This document shows positions 27,700 to 36,741 of a stretch of 64,000 bases of DNA, piece after piece; positions within the stretch are counted from its first letter, which is position 1; each line of letters begins with the position of its first letter. Where the stretch lies: assembly GCA_903919975.1 (NCBI GenBank), contig CAIXKE010000066.1:62001-126000 (forward strand). Direction: 5' to 3'. Under the pieces are notes generated by a model that was not told the origin of the DNA, did no database searches, and saw nothing but the letters and a program-made list of their open reading frames with translations. The position numbers and the translations under genes were made by a program. Source of the DNA: Akkermansiaceae bacterium (GTDB taxonomy: Bacteria; Verrucomicrobiota; Verrucomicrobiia; Verrucomicrobiales; Akkermansiaceae).

Positions 27700-30600
27700 A
27701 TGCCGGTTCGGATTCTAAAAACCCTGCGAGTGCCTTTGTCTGGCTTGGCGGCTGCCCTTGGCTTGGGCCTAGCCTCACCGGTTCACGGGCAGGCGCCACC
27801 CTCGCCAGCTCCCGCGCAATTCGATCCGTCCGACGTCTATTTCCAAGGCTATCTGTCCACACGATCCGCCGAACAGTTGGAAGCGGCTGGAAACTTCATC
27901 GGAGCCCTGGAAAAACTCCGCAAAGCCGATCAATTGTTCGGGGCAGTACGCACTTATTATCCCGAGTGGAAACCGGAAATGGTCAATGGCCGTTGCGAAA
28001 AAAACACCGAAGCCATCGGCAAGGTGCAAGCGAAAGCCGAAGAACAACTCAAGGCTAACCGCAACACCGTCGCCGAACTCGAAGGCGGAGAAAAAAAATC
28101 AGGCACCCTGATCGACCCCGCCAAAGACTTCATCCCTCCCACTCGCGAAATTCTGAAAGTCGATCCTCTTGTTGCCCGCCGTCTCGCCGATGCCGAAGCC
28201 GAGGTTAAACGACTTCGTGATCTGGCCGCAAAAGCCAAACGCACCACCCCTCCTCAATCCACGCCACCGCCCCCTGCCAACGATCAGGAGCGCCTGCGCG
28301 ATCAATCCCGCCTCAGCGATGTGACGCGCCAGCGCGACGCCCTGCAAACCGAACTCCGGAATGCCGAAAAGGACGCCCAAGCCCTCCGCGATCGACTCGC
28401 CCAAGCCCCGGCCCCAAGCGAAATCAAAACCCTCAACCAACGCATCGGGATCCTCCAGCAAGACCGCGAAAGCGCCACCCGCCGCCTCGCCGATGCGGAA
28501 ACCGAAATCAAAAAACTCCGCGATCTGGCCTCAAACCCCAAACCCGCCACCCTTGCCAACGATCAGGAACGCCGGCGCGATCAATCCCGCCTCAACGATG
28601 TGACGCGCCAGCGCGACGCCCTACAAGCCGAACTCCGGACTTCCGAAAACGACGCCAAAGCCCTCCGCGCCCGTCTCGCCGAGGCCCCAGCTCCAAACGA
28701 AATCAAAACCCTCAACCAACGCATCGGAATCCTTCAGCAAGACCGCGAGAACGCCGCTCGCCGCCTCGCCGATGCGGAAAATGAAGTCCAAAAACTCCGC
28801 GATCTAGCTGCAAACGCCAAAACCTTCACCCCAACTCCCGCAGCCCCAACCAATGATCAGGAAAATCTGCGCGACAAATCCCGCCTCAACGATTTGGCGC
28901 GCCAGCGCGATGCCCTGCAAGCCGAACTCCGGAATGCCGAAAACGACGCCAAAGCCCTCCGCGCCCGTCTCGCCGAAGCCCCGGCCGCAAACGAAATTAA
29001 AACCCTCAACCAACGCATCGGAATCCTCCAACAAGACCGCGAAAGCGCCACCCGCCGCCTCGCCGATGCGGAAAATGAAATCAAAAAACTTCGCGATCTA
29101 GCAGCTAACGCCAAACCCGCCACCCCTCCCCCTACCCCAGCGGATGATCCGGAACGCTTGCGCGATAAATCCCGCCTCAACGATGTGACGCGCCAACGCG
29201 ATTCCCTGAACGCCGATCTGAAGGCCGCCGAAAACAATCTGCAAATTCTCCGCTCCCGCCTCGCCGCCGCCCCGGTCGAGAGCGAAATGAAAAATCTCAA
29301 CCAACGCATCCAAACGCTCGAACAAGAACGTGAGGCCATGTCTATGGCGCTCCGCCAAAGCCAAGGCGCCCACAGCGAGGCGATGACCAACATCGCCAGC
29401 CTCCAAACCGAACTGGCTGGCCTCCAAACCCAATTGAAAACCGAACGGCAAAAATACACCGACCTCAACCGCGACTCGAGCGCCGAGCGCAAGGTCGCCA
29501 ATGACGTCGTTGCCGGACAAAGACGCCAACTCGATATCCTTGAAAAGCAACTCGAAACAAAAAATACCCAGCTCGCCGAAGCCAATAACCGCATCAGCAG
29601 TCTGATGAACGAGCTCCAGCAGAGCCACGACGCCTTCGCCCAAATCCGCGACGAACGAGACTCCTTGCTCCAAGAGCGCGACCAAATGGCAGCCCTCCTC
29701 AAGCTCAATGAAGGTGGCAGGATCCAGCAACTCATCGAGCAAAACATGGCACTCGCCAAAACCCTCCGCGAAGCCAACGAAAAGTTCGAACGTGTCAGCC
29801 GTGACAACAGCGCCGACAAGGACGCCATCGCCGACGCCGCACGCGATCTCGCCATCGCCAAATCTCAAATCAACCGCCTCCACCAAGACAAACGCGCCCA
29901 AGACAAACGCCTCGCCGAATTGGAAAGCCGTCTCAAAACCGAGGAACAAGCACTCGCTAAAGGACAAGTCTCCGCCGACCCCGCCGAAGTGGAAGTCCTG
30001 CGCGATATCATCAAACGCCAACTCCGCATCCAGGAACGCCGCCGCCAGGCACGAGACCTGTTAGTCGAAGCCGCCCGCGACCTCGGCTCACAAGACGAAC
30101 GCCTCGCCAAAGCCATCGCCTTGTTCGACGCCCAGGAAATCGCCCTCACCCCGGAAGAACAAAAACTCATCGCCGACAAACAAGTGGACGGTGAATTCGT
30201 CTCCCCCTTTGCCAGAGATCGCGCCGTTGTCGGAGTGGCCACAGCCGAACTCAACCGCGACATCAATATCTTCGAACGCACCGCCGAAAAATCCTTCATG
30301 GCCGGCCGCCTCCTGCCAACTCGCGAACTCTATGAAATGATTCTCGAACAAAACCCCGGCCACACCCCGTCACTCTGCAAACTCGGGATCGTCCACCTCA
30401 AACTCAATGAACCGCAGGCCGCCTCCGATGCCTTCCGCCGCGCTCTCGAACTCGATTCCAACAACTCATACGCCTTCCGCATGTTCGGTTACTCCCTCAT
30501 GAAACTCGGCGATATTCCCGCTGCCGAACAAGCCGCCCGTCGCTCGGTCGAACTCGCTCCAAACGACGCAAAAAACCACGTGCTACTCGCCAACTTGTGT

Positions 30601-30807
30601 TACCGCCTCGGCCGCTCCGGCGAAGCGGAATCCCACTTCAAAGCAGCCATCACCGCAGATCCCCTGCCCAGCGAACCCTATTACAATCTCGCCCTGATCT
30701 ACTCCCGCGATGGCCGCATCAAGGATGCGAAAAATTACTATCAACAAGCTCTTGAGCGTGGTGCCTTGCCGGACCCCGAGCTTGAGGACATCCTCGCCAA
30801 AAAGTGA
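27700..30807 (+). CDS. Exported coiled-coil protein with C-terminal TPRs
   Basis: This 1035-residue protein starts with a signal peptide ending near SPVHGQA (about residue 30). Next comes a coiled coil with four near-identical units of about 93 residues (about 158-545), each running RRLADAE.E.KKLRDLA..., a Pro-rich hinge, SRLNDVTRQRDALQAELR and EIKTLNQRIGILQQDRE. A further coiled coil continues to about 800. TPR repeats fill about 865-1025 (ARDRAVVGVATAEL... LGIVHLKLNEPQAASDAFRR, AFRMFGYSLMKLGDIPAAEQ). It is probably periplasmic and elongated, with a protein-binding TPR end. Its stop overlaps the start of a lipoprotein gene, so the two are translationally coupled and likely form a complex. 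The precise role is unknown. Confidence 0.85.
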   Translation: MPVRILKTLRVPLSGLAAALGLGLASPVHGQAPPSPAPAQFDPSDVYFQGYLSTRSAEQLEAAGNFIGALEKLRKADQLFGAVRTYYPEWKPEMVNGRCEKNTEAIGKVQAKAEEQLKANRNTVAELEGGEKKSGTLIDPAKDFIPPTREILKVDPLVARRLADAEAEVKRLRDLAAKAKRTTPPQSTPPPPANDQERLRDQSRLSDVTRQRDALQTELRNAEKDAQALRDRLAQAPAPSEIKTLNQRIGILQQDRESATRRLADAETEIKKLRDLASNPKPATLANDQERRRDQSRLNDVTRQRDALQAELRTSENDAKALRARLAEAPAPNEIKTLNQRIGILQQDRENAARRLADAENEVQKLRDLAANAKTFTPTPAAPTNDQENLRDKSRLNDLARQRDALQAELRNAENDAKALRARLAEAPAANEIKTLNQRIGILQQDRESATRRLADAENEIKKLRDLAANAKPATPPPTPADDPERLRDKSRLNDVTRQRDSLNADLKAAENNLQILRSRLAAAPVESEMKNLNQRIQTLEQEREAMSMALRQSQGAHSEAMTNIASLQTELAGLQTQLKTERQKYTDLNRDSSAERKVANDVVAGQRRQLDILEKQLETKNTQLAEANNRISSLMNELQQSHDAFAQIRDERDSLLQERDQMAALLKLNEGGRIQQLIEQNMALAKTLREANEKFERVSRDNSADKDAIADAARDLAIAKSQINRLHQDKRAQDKRLAELESRLKTEEQALAKGQVSADPAEVEVLRDIIKRQLRIQERRRQARDLLVEAARDLGSQDERLAKAIALFDAQEIALTPEEQKLIADKQVDGEFVSPFARDRAVVGVATAELNRDINIFERTAEKSFMAGRLLPTRELYEMILEQNPGHTPSLCKLGIVHLKLNEPQAASDAFRRALELDSNNSYAFRMFGYSLMKLGDIPAAEQAARRSVELAPNDAKNHVLLANLCYRLGRSGEAESHFKAAITADPLPSEPYYNLALIYSRDGRIKDAKNYYQQALERGALPDPELEDILAKK
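28171..29335. repeat. Four tandem ~290-bp repeats in the coiled-coil gene
   Basis: Four units start at about 28171, 28474, 28753 and 29044, each encoding about 93-100 residues. The stretch from GAAATCAAAACC through the CGCCTCGCCGATGCGG motif is almost identical at DNA level in units 1 to 3. Length differences fall in the Pro/Thr-rich hinge. The array could expand or contract by recombination. Confidence 0.85.
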
Positions 30808-31388
30808 AACTCCGACAATCCATCCTGTGCCTGATGGTATTGCTCTCGGTTTCCTGCGCTTCGGATTCCAACAAGCGTAAATCATCATCCACTCCGGCCA
30901 TCAAGCCGCTCAGCCAGCGGATCGATGAGAAAAACGGATACCAGAAGGACGCCAATGGAAACTGGCAAGCTCAGGCCGAGAAACGCAGTTCTTTCGAAGC
31001 CAAAGGCCCGTCCGCTTATTTCAAAGGCGATTACGCCAAGAAAGACTACAAGACCACCAACTATTCCAAAAAATCCTGGTGGGGCAACAAGGACTATCAA
31101 ACCAAAGAATACGCCGGCTCAACCGATGGCAGCCGCTTTCAGAAATCCTCGCCTCTCAATGGCAAGAGCGCCCGCAACACCGGCAAATCCGCCAACTTGA
31201 CCAAGGCTTACAAAACTGGTGACTACGCCACCAAATCAGCCCGCGAGCAAGACACCAAAAATATCAAGAAATTCTCCGATACCGAAACCGACATCCGCCG
31301 GAAAGTTTACCCCACCCCGGACATCATCGATTGGACGCAACAACGCTCCCTCAGCATTGATCAATCGAAGGGGATTCTGGGTCGCTGA
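30804..31388 (+). CDS. Lipoprotein coupled to the coiled-coil/TPR protein
   Basis: This 194-residue protein starts with GTG and overlaps the upstream stop codon by three bases (GTGA). The N-terminus is a lipoprotein signal peptide (KLRQSILCLMVLLSVSC) with lipobox LSVSC, so Cys18 is probably lipidated. The mature part is rich in Lys, Tyr, Ser and Gly, with repeated KKDYKTTNYSKKSW and KTGDYATKSA elements, and ends with a short conserved-looking segment VYPTPDIIDWTQQRSLSIDQ. No named domain is recognised. The overlap suggests it works with the coiled-coil/TPR protein, perhaps anchoring it to the outer membrane. Confidence 0.8.
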   Translation: MKLRQSILCLMVLLSVSCASDSNKRKSSSTPAIKPLSQRIDEKNGYQKDANGNWQAQAEKRSSFEAKGPSAYFKGDYAKKDYKTTNYSKKSWWGNKDYQTKEYAGSTDGSRFQKSSPLNGKSARNTGKSANLTKAYKTGDYATKSAREQDTKNIKKFSDTETDIRRKVYPTPDIIDWTQQRSLSIDQSKGILGR

Positions 31389-32061
31389 CCGGATGAATAT
31401 CCTCAGCCGCTTGCGCCAAAGAATCTAACAGTAGCTTCTTCAGCTTCTCCCACCGCCAAGGCCGCCCTTCGAGGAAAAATGTCTGGGACACACCCAAGCG
31501 GATTCGGGCATATTGCTCCGCCGGAAATTCCTGCGATAACCCCAATCCCAGCGCTTGATCCGCCACAATCGGTGCCACCCGGATATCGAGATCCTCCGCC
31601 ACCATCCGCGCCCGCCATGCGGCGGCGATTTTTTCTGCCAGCACCGCACCTTCCGGAGTCCCCAAAGTCACCAACCCGTCGGTCTCCGCATCCGCGTGAA
31701 TCATCACGTGCAACACCCTGGAATATCGCCGCAAATCCTCAGCAATCCGCTGCCGCAACAAGGCCCGAAAAGGCCGCTCATGACGATCCGCCACCTTGAT
31801 GCGCGTCGCCTCGGGGAGCTTCATGGAAAACCGACTCCACCGCTCATCGCCGTCTTTTTCAAAATCGATCAACAAGCGCGTCACATCGCCGTGCACCAGC
31901 GGAGTCCGGAATCTCATCGCAAATGCCTGCGCCAGACTCAAGGAGCCCGGCTCCCACCCCTCCGCCGACGCCACGACCTCCTCGGATCCGCGGAAAATCT
32001 CGCGATACGCCTCCGGAACCGCGCAAGTCGCGTTCTCACAACTAAAAAGAAATGCTGTCAT
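31351..32061 (-). CDS. N-formylglutamate amidohydrolase-like protein
   Basis: This 236-residue protein resembles the N-formylglutamate amidohydrolase (FGase/HutG-type) family. It begins MTAFLFSCENATCAVPEAYR, where the family has 'FSCEHA...VP', continues GSLSLAQAFAMRFRTPLVHG and DVTRLLIDFEKD, and has RPFRALLRQRIAED and VMIHADAETDG. The usual His of the N-terminal 'CEHA' is Asn here, and the later 'HSFTP' segment reads HADAE, so metal binding and activity may be altered. I chose the ATG at 32061 because 21 upstream residues look non-coding. Its 3' end overlaps the convergent lipoprotein gene by 38 bases. Confidence 0.7.
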   Translation of the reverse strand: MTAFLFSCENATCAVPEAYREIFRGSEEVVASAEGWEPGSLSLAQAFAMRFRTPLVHGDVTRLLIDFEKDGDERWSRFSMKLPEATRIKVADRHERPFRALLRQRIAEDLRRYSRVLHVMIHADAETDGLVTLGTPEGAVLAEKIAAAWRARMVAEDLDIRVAPIVADQALGLGLSQEFPAEQYARIRLGVSQTFFLEGRPWRWEKLKKLLLDSLAQAAEDIHPVSDPESPSIDQC

Positions 32062-32186
32062 GCTTTTGAAATTCGACTGATATAAACGACCGTGTCGGAA
32101 TTTCCACAACAACGCAACCCCCACATCACCCAGCCATTCGCACGCTTTCCGCGTGCATTGGTCTCACCTTACGCTAGCCTCCGCGC

Positions 32187-33239
32187 ATGGAAAACTACCA
32201 GACCCCGCCGCCAATTCCATCCTATGCCCATCCACGCCGCCGCATCTGGCCTTGGATTCTCGGCCTCGTCTTCCTTGGCGGCATCGGACTTTTCGCCTTG
32301 GTCATCATCGGGGTTCTCTCCTCCATTCCCGCCGCATTGCAGGAAGGTGCCACCTTCAACACCAAAACCAACCACTTCGCCACTACGGTGGTCCGCAGCG
32401 GCGGCGCGGATCGAATCGCCCATATCGATCTCGATGGCATCATCACCGCCTCCGCCTCACGCGGCAATTCATCCATGGTCGATGACTTCCGTGAAGTCGT
32501 CGAAGCCGCAGTTGCAGACGCTTCCGTGAAAGCGATCGTCATCCGCATCAACTCACCCGGCGGCGAAGTCACCGCCTCGGACCGTCTCCACAACATCATC
32601 CAACAAGCGGATCGATCAAAGCCGGTCATCTCCTACCTCGATACCATCGCCGCCTCTGGCGGGTATTACGCCGCCTGCGGCAGTCGCCACATCGTTTCCC
32701 ATCCCAGCACCTTCACCGGTTCAATCGGCGTGATCATGCAAACCATGAAATATAGCGAGCTGTTTGAAAAAGTAGGCGTCTCGATGGAAGTTTACAAAAG
32801 CGGCGCACTCAAAGACTTGCTCTCCGGAACCCGCGCCACCAGCCCTGAAGAAGCCACTCTAGTCAACGGCCTCGTCCAGGAAACCTACTCCCGCTTCTTG
32901 CAAGTCGTCTCCGAAAGTCGCGCCAAATCCGTCGAAGAACTCCGCGCATCACCCCTAACCGACGGCCGCATCTTCTCCGGCATCCAAGCCCTCGCCGCTG
33001 GAATGGTCGATCAAAACGGCTTCATCGATGACGCATACGCCCACGCCATGAAAGCCGCAGGAGTGGAGGATGCCACCATCATCCGCTACACCCCGAAATT
33101 CGGGATTTTCGACGCCATCAGCCAATTCAGTTCCGCGCCAAACTCGGCCACCAAGCGCGTCGAGATCGATGTTTCCGATCGCCTGCTCCCCCACCTCCAA
33201 TGCGGCGTTCCGCTCTACCTGCATCTCGACGGCTATTGA
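32187..33239 (+). CDS. sppA: Signal peptide peptidase SppA-like S49 protease
   Basis: This 350-residue membrane-bound serine protease is a short-form SppA that digests leftover signal peptides at the inner membrane. One transmembrane segment is visible (IWPWILGLVFLGGIGLFALV, about 20-39). The S49 core follows, with VIRINSPGGEVTASD (oxyanion region, about 126-140), nucleophile Ser in DTIAASGGYYAA (about 152-163), TGSIGVI, and the catalytic Lys in VYKSGALKDLLSG (about 199-211). The length matches single-domain bacterial SppA. It is a stand-alone gene between divergent and convergent neighbours. Confidence 0.92.
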   Translation: MENYQTPPPIPSYAHPRRRIWPWILGLVFLGGIGLFALVIIGVLSSIPAALQEGATFNTKTNHFATTVVRSGGADRIAHIDLDGIITASASRGNSSMVDDFREVVEAAVADASVKAIVIRINSPGGEVTASDRLHNIIQQADRSKPVISYLDTIAASGGYYAACGSRHIVSHPSTFTGSIGVIMQTMKYSELFEKVGVSMEVYKSGALKDLLSGTRATSPEEATLVNGLVQETYSRFLQVVSESRAKSVEELRASPLTDGRIFSGIQALAAGMVDQNGFIDDAYAHAMKAAGVEDATIIRYTPKFGIFDAISQFSSAPNSATKRVEIDVSDRLLPHLQCGVPLYLHLDGY

Positions 33240-33338
33240 TTTGCCAATAGATTTCAGGAAACTTGCCATCCAATCGCATGCGGGCCACACCTGAAGGTTC
33301 ACGCTTTTTACCTACCACGCCCTAGCGGATACGAAGCA

Positions 33339-33728
33339 TTACTTCTTCTTCCGCGGAACCTCCATGAGTAACTTCGATGCCGCGAGGTCGGATGGCGCCA
33401 CGACTTTTTCATCCATTTCCAGTCGGTCCATGCGACCGTAATGTTGTTCGATGATCTTCCTCACCTCCGGCCGCTGCAGGTCGTAATCACGGAACTTGCG
33501 CGGTGGACAAAGCTCGATCCCCGCCTGCTGATAGAATTTCCAGACAAGTTCGGAACAATAGAGTTTTTTGTCGTCCCAGCCGAAGCGCACATCATAATCA
33601 CGCCCAATCTGCGCGGTCGCCCACTCGCGGGCTTTCCGATACGCATCGGGAGTAATGTCAGCCTTCAGCCGGAGTGCCGTGAAGGCTTCCTTGCGGCCTC
33701 GTGCCATTAATACCTCAAGCCTCAGCAT
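33339..33728 (-). CDS. Shortened YiiX/YebB-like (permuted papain-like) protein
   Basis: The 129-residue product matches only the C-terminal part of YiiX-type NlpC/P60-like cysteine peptidases: ITPDAYRKAREWATAQIGRD, then DVRFGWDDKKLYCSELVWKFY with the expected Cys, and DYDLQRPEV. The N-terminal half, which would carry the conserved 'GDI.F....SHVGI' region with its His, is missing. The sequence upstream on the same strand is AT-rich and non-coding up to the next gene. It is therefore probably a 5'-truncated remnant, though a short functional protein cannot be excluded. Confidence 0.65.
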   Translation of the reverse strand: MLRLEVLMARGRKEAFTALRLKADITPDAYRKAREWATAQIGRDYDVRFGWDDKKLYCSELVWKFYQQAGIELCPPRKFRDYDLQRPEVRKIIEQHYGRMDRLEMDEKVVAPSDLAASKLLMEVPRKKK

Positions 33729-33827
33729 CCTCGCTTCAGAAGAAATTTCTTATCAAGCGCTCCATTGATATTGGAGTGAATATATTGTCGAATTCTATTC
33801 CTTCTGTAAATTTAAATCATCAATGCC

Positions 33828-36689
33828 ATGAATGGTTTCATCAAATCTCTCCTCTCACTGCTGATCTTCACCGGATTCAGCACCGGTTTGTCACAAGCCC
33901 AAACCACTGGCAGCGTCAGTCTCACGGCCACACTCAGCGACACCGGCAGCGGACCCGATCACTGGACCGTCGTTTGGGTGACCAACGCAACAACCGGTGC
34001 CTACGTGCGCACCCTCCGTAAGCAGTCGAACGAATCCCGTGGCAGTCATTGGAACCAACATTGCGGCTCTTGGTATACCGCCGCGAGCTTGGCAACCAGC
34101 GCGACAAATTTCAGCCCGGCCCTCGATGGATTCACTGGCGCGACGGCCACCACCTACAGCACTCCCAACAGCCCATTCACCCAGACATGGAATTGCAAGG
34201 ACGCCGCCGGAACGACGGTCCCCGATGGAACCTACCGTTTGTGGATCCAATATGCCGAGGATGCCAGTGGCCAAGGTCCGGTGACGACCGGAGGCTTATT
34301 GTGGACCAAAGGCCCAGCCGCCAGCACGGTCAATCCTACCAACCAAGGGACCAACTTCACCAATATGTCGATTGTCTGGACTCCGTCCGGTGTCTCCACC
34401 GCTCCGGAAATCGCCGTGGAACAACCCGTCGGAACCAATATCGCCGATGCCGGATCGAAGGCTTTCGGCTCGGTCGTCGTCGGCTCAAATTCGCCGCTGA
34501 CCTTCACCATCCGCAACACGGGAAATGCGAACCTGACCGGACTGGCCATCACCAAAGACGGCACCCATGCCGCTGATTTCACCGTCTCCAGCAACCCGGT
34601 CGCCCCGGTGGCCGGACCAAGCGGCACCACGACCTTCATCGTGACCTTCGCGCCCTCCGCTATCGGCACGCGAAGCGCCGCCATCCACATCGCCAACAAC
34701 GACAGCGACGAAGCTCCTTTCGACATCAATCTAACCGGATCGGGAACAGCCGGCATAGAGCCCCCCTCAATCATCACCCATCCGGCGTCCCCCGGCATTG
34801 TCAGTGGCCAAACCGCAATCTTGAGCGCCGTGGCAACGGGAAGCTCTCCGCTCTATCAGTGGTATCGCGGAATATCCGGCGATACGGCTTCTCCGATTTC
34901 CGGCGCCAACGGGTCATCCTTCACCACGCCGGCCTTGACGGCCGCCGCCACTTACTGGGTGCGCGCTTCCAATGTTGCGGGTGTCGCGGATTCCAATACC
35001 GCTTCGGTCAGCATTTCCAGTTATCTGCTCACAACTAGCGCCGTCCATGGGACGCTCACTGGTGCCGGTGTCTATGGCGTGACAACGCAGGCAACCTTGA
35101 GCGCGACCCCCGATACGGGATATGTCTTCAGCGGTTGGACCGGCGATGCTTCCGGCACCACGAATCCACTGACCGTGCTGATGGATTCCAATAAGAACAT
35201 CGGAGCCACCTTCTCCCTGGATTCGGCCAATCCCACCGATCCGTTCGTGATTTGTTTTGTGGGTGCCTTGTTCGAGCCCCGGGTTGGCAACCAGATCACG
35301 CTGGACCTAAAACGGCTCACGGGAGCGGGCGAGACCGTTAAACTAACCAGCAAACTCCCAGCCGGCCTTTCCTATAAATCGACCACAGGTTTGATATCCG
35401 GAGCCATCACCGCCAAACCCGGAACCTATCGGGTGGTCGTCCGAATCCTCCAAGGCAACACGGTGGTGAGAACGATCGACCTGCCGATTATGGTGCTTTC
35501 CTTCCCAGACTCTCTTGCGGGTAACTACGAAGGCATCATCGAGAATACGACTGGCGTGCCCACAGGGGTATTCCGGATCTCGATCACATCCACCAACCGC
35601 TGGACAGCCACGTTGGAATCCGTGAACACCAAAAAACGCACGGCCAAGGGTGTGTGCAGCCTCGCACCCGGACTTCCGGTGGCGCAGGTTTCCGCCGTCT
35701 TCCCTCGTTCGTCCGGCGCACCCGCTGTAACCGTCGCGCTTGCGATCAATGGAGAAGCCCCTAACTTTATCGGCACCTCCGCGATCGGCACACTGCGTGG
35801 ATTCCGCCTCTCCTCCACGTCTGATTTTCTCCCATCCACCGTGGCTTCCAATCTGGTGTTTGATGCCGGAATTCAGGACGGCATCTCTGTCCCCGCCGGA
35901 TTCGGTTGGATGAAAGGAAATGTGAACCGCTCCGGATCAGGATCGTTCAGCGGCATGCTGGGCGACGGGTATCCCATTAGAATTTCCCTCCACCTCTCCT
36001 CCACAGGCCAAGCCATCCTTTGGGCCCAACCCTACTCGAACAAACAGTCTTTCATCGGAGGAATCGTCTCACTCGGCAATCTGGGCCAAGCTCGGAGCAC
36101 CCATGAAAAAATCACCGAAACCCTATGGTGGTCGAAAGCCGCCGATGCCAAGACCCAAAGCTATCCGAATGGCTTCCCCGCCATGCCGATTAGCCTGGGG
36201 ACCAGCAAATGGATCGTGCCATCCACTGCCGTGGAGCTGGGCGCTTCCCTCGGCTGGCGCGACAATCGCACCGCTTCGGTTACCATCGAGGGCGCGGGTT
36301 TTGAAAACCAGAACCCCCAATCCCCCTTCGTGCTTCCACAGGAGTTCAAGATGGACGATACATTCAACCTCCAAACTTCCCTTTCAAGCTCCGGAGATGG
36401 TGGCGATGATGACAGCGATGATGACGACAATGACGGCCGCTATAATAACAAGAGTTCACTATTTCAAGTATGGAGCGGCAAGGTCTCCAGAACCGACGGT
36501 TCCTTCACCGGCACCATCAAAATCCCCGCCGGGGCGGCGGATGGAATCGCCGGAGGTAATGCCGCAGTCAGCGGCGTTTTGGCTCAAGACGAGTCATGGG
36601 GAGTAGTGACCGGTTGCGGTCTTGTCAAGGTGCCCATTGTCGGCGGAAAAAATCTATTCAGAACTGCTGCAATCATTCTCGAACAGTGA
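33828..36689 (+). CDS. Secreted DUF2271-type multidomain surface protein
   Basis: This 953-residue protein has a signal peptide (FIKSLLSLLIFTGFSTGLSQA). A DUF2271-like module follows (about 25-185): WTVVWVTNATTGAYVRTLRK, LDGFTGATATTY, TWNCKDAAGTTVPDGTYRLW. Then come a choice-of-anchor-D/ASPM-like module (about 190-305, FTIRNTGNANLTGLAITKDG), an Ig-like module (about 315-400, LYQWYRG) and an InlB B-repeat-like module (about 402-465, GYVFSGWTGDA). The rest is a long beta-rich region with a short Asp-rich loop (GGDDDSDDDDNDGR, about 863-876). DUF2271 proteins commonly occur beside apbE, exactly as here (53 bases to apbE). It is probably an extracellular or surface protein linked to flavinylated redox chemistry. 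Confidence 0.8.
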   Translation: MNGFIKSLLSLLIFTGFSTGLSQAQTTGSVSLTATLSDTGSGPDHWTVVWVTNATTGAYVRTLRKQSNESRGSHWNQHCGSWYTAASLATSATNFSPALDGFTGATATTYSTPNSPFTQTWNCKDAAGTTVPDGTYRLWIQYAEDASGQGPVTTGGLLWTKGPAASTVNPTNQGTNFTNMSIVWTPSGVSTAPEIAVEQPVGTNIADAGSKAFGSVVVGSNSPLTFTIRNTGNANLTGLAITKDGTHAADFTVSSNPVAPVAGPSGTTTFIVTFAPSAIGTRSAAIHIANNDSDEAPFDINLTGSGTAGIEPPSIITHPASPGIVSGQTAILSAVATGSSPLYQWYRGISGDTASPISGANGSSFTTPALTAAATYWVRASNVAGVADSNTASVSISSYLLTTSAVHGTLTGAGVYGVTTQATLSATPDTGYVFSGWTGDASGTTNPLTVLMDSNKNIGATFSLDSANPTDPFVICFVGALFEPRVGNQITLDLKRLTGAGETVKLTSKLPAGLSYKSTTGLISGAITAKPGTYRVVVRILQGNTVVRTIDLPIMVLSFPDSLAGNYEGIIENTTGVPTGVFRISITSTNRWTATLESVNTKKRTAKGVCSLAPGLPVAQVSAVFPRSSGAPAVTVALAINGEAPNFIGTSAIGTLRGFRLSSTSDFLPSTVASNLVFDAGIQDGISVPAGFGWMKGNVNRSGSGSFSGMLGDGYPIRISLHLSSTGQAILWAQPYSNKQSFIGGIVSLGNLGQARSTHEKITETLWWSKAADAKTQSYPNGFPAMPISLGTSKWIVPSTAVELGASLGWRDNRTASVTIEGAGFENQNPQSPFVLPQEFKMDDTFNLQTSLSSSGDGGDDDSDDDDNDGRYNNKSSLFQVWSGKVSRTDGSFTGTIKIPAGAADGIAGGNAAVSGVLAQDESWGVVTGCGLVKVPIVGGKNLFRTAAIILEQ

Positions 36690-36741
36690 TCTTTCCCGCA
36701 AGAGGGATTACCATACCATTGCCAAAATTCGACCCATCCCC

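Noticed and set aside
28857..30021. Long open frames opposite the coiled-coil/TPR gene
   Set aside because: They mirror the repeats of the real gene and have biased Arg/Ser composition.
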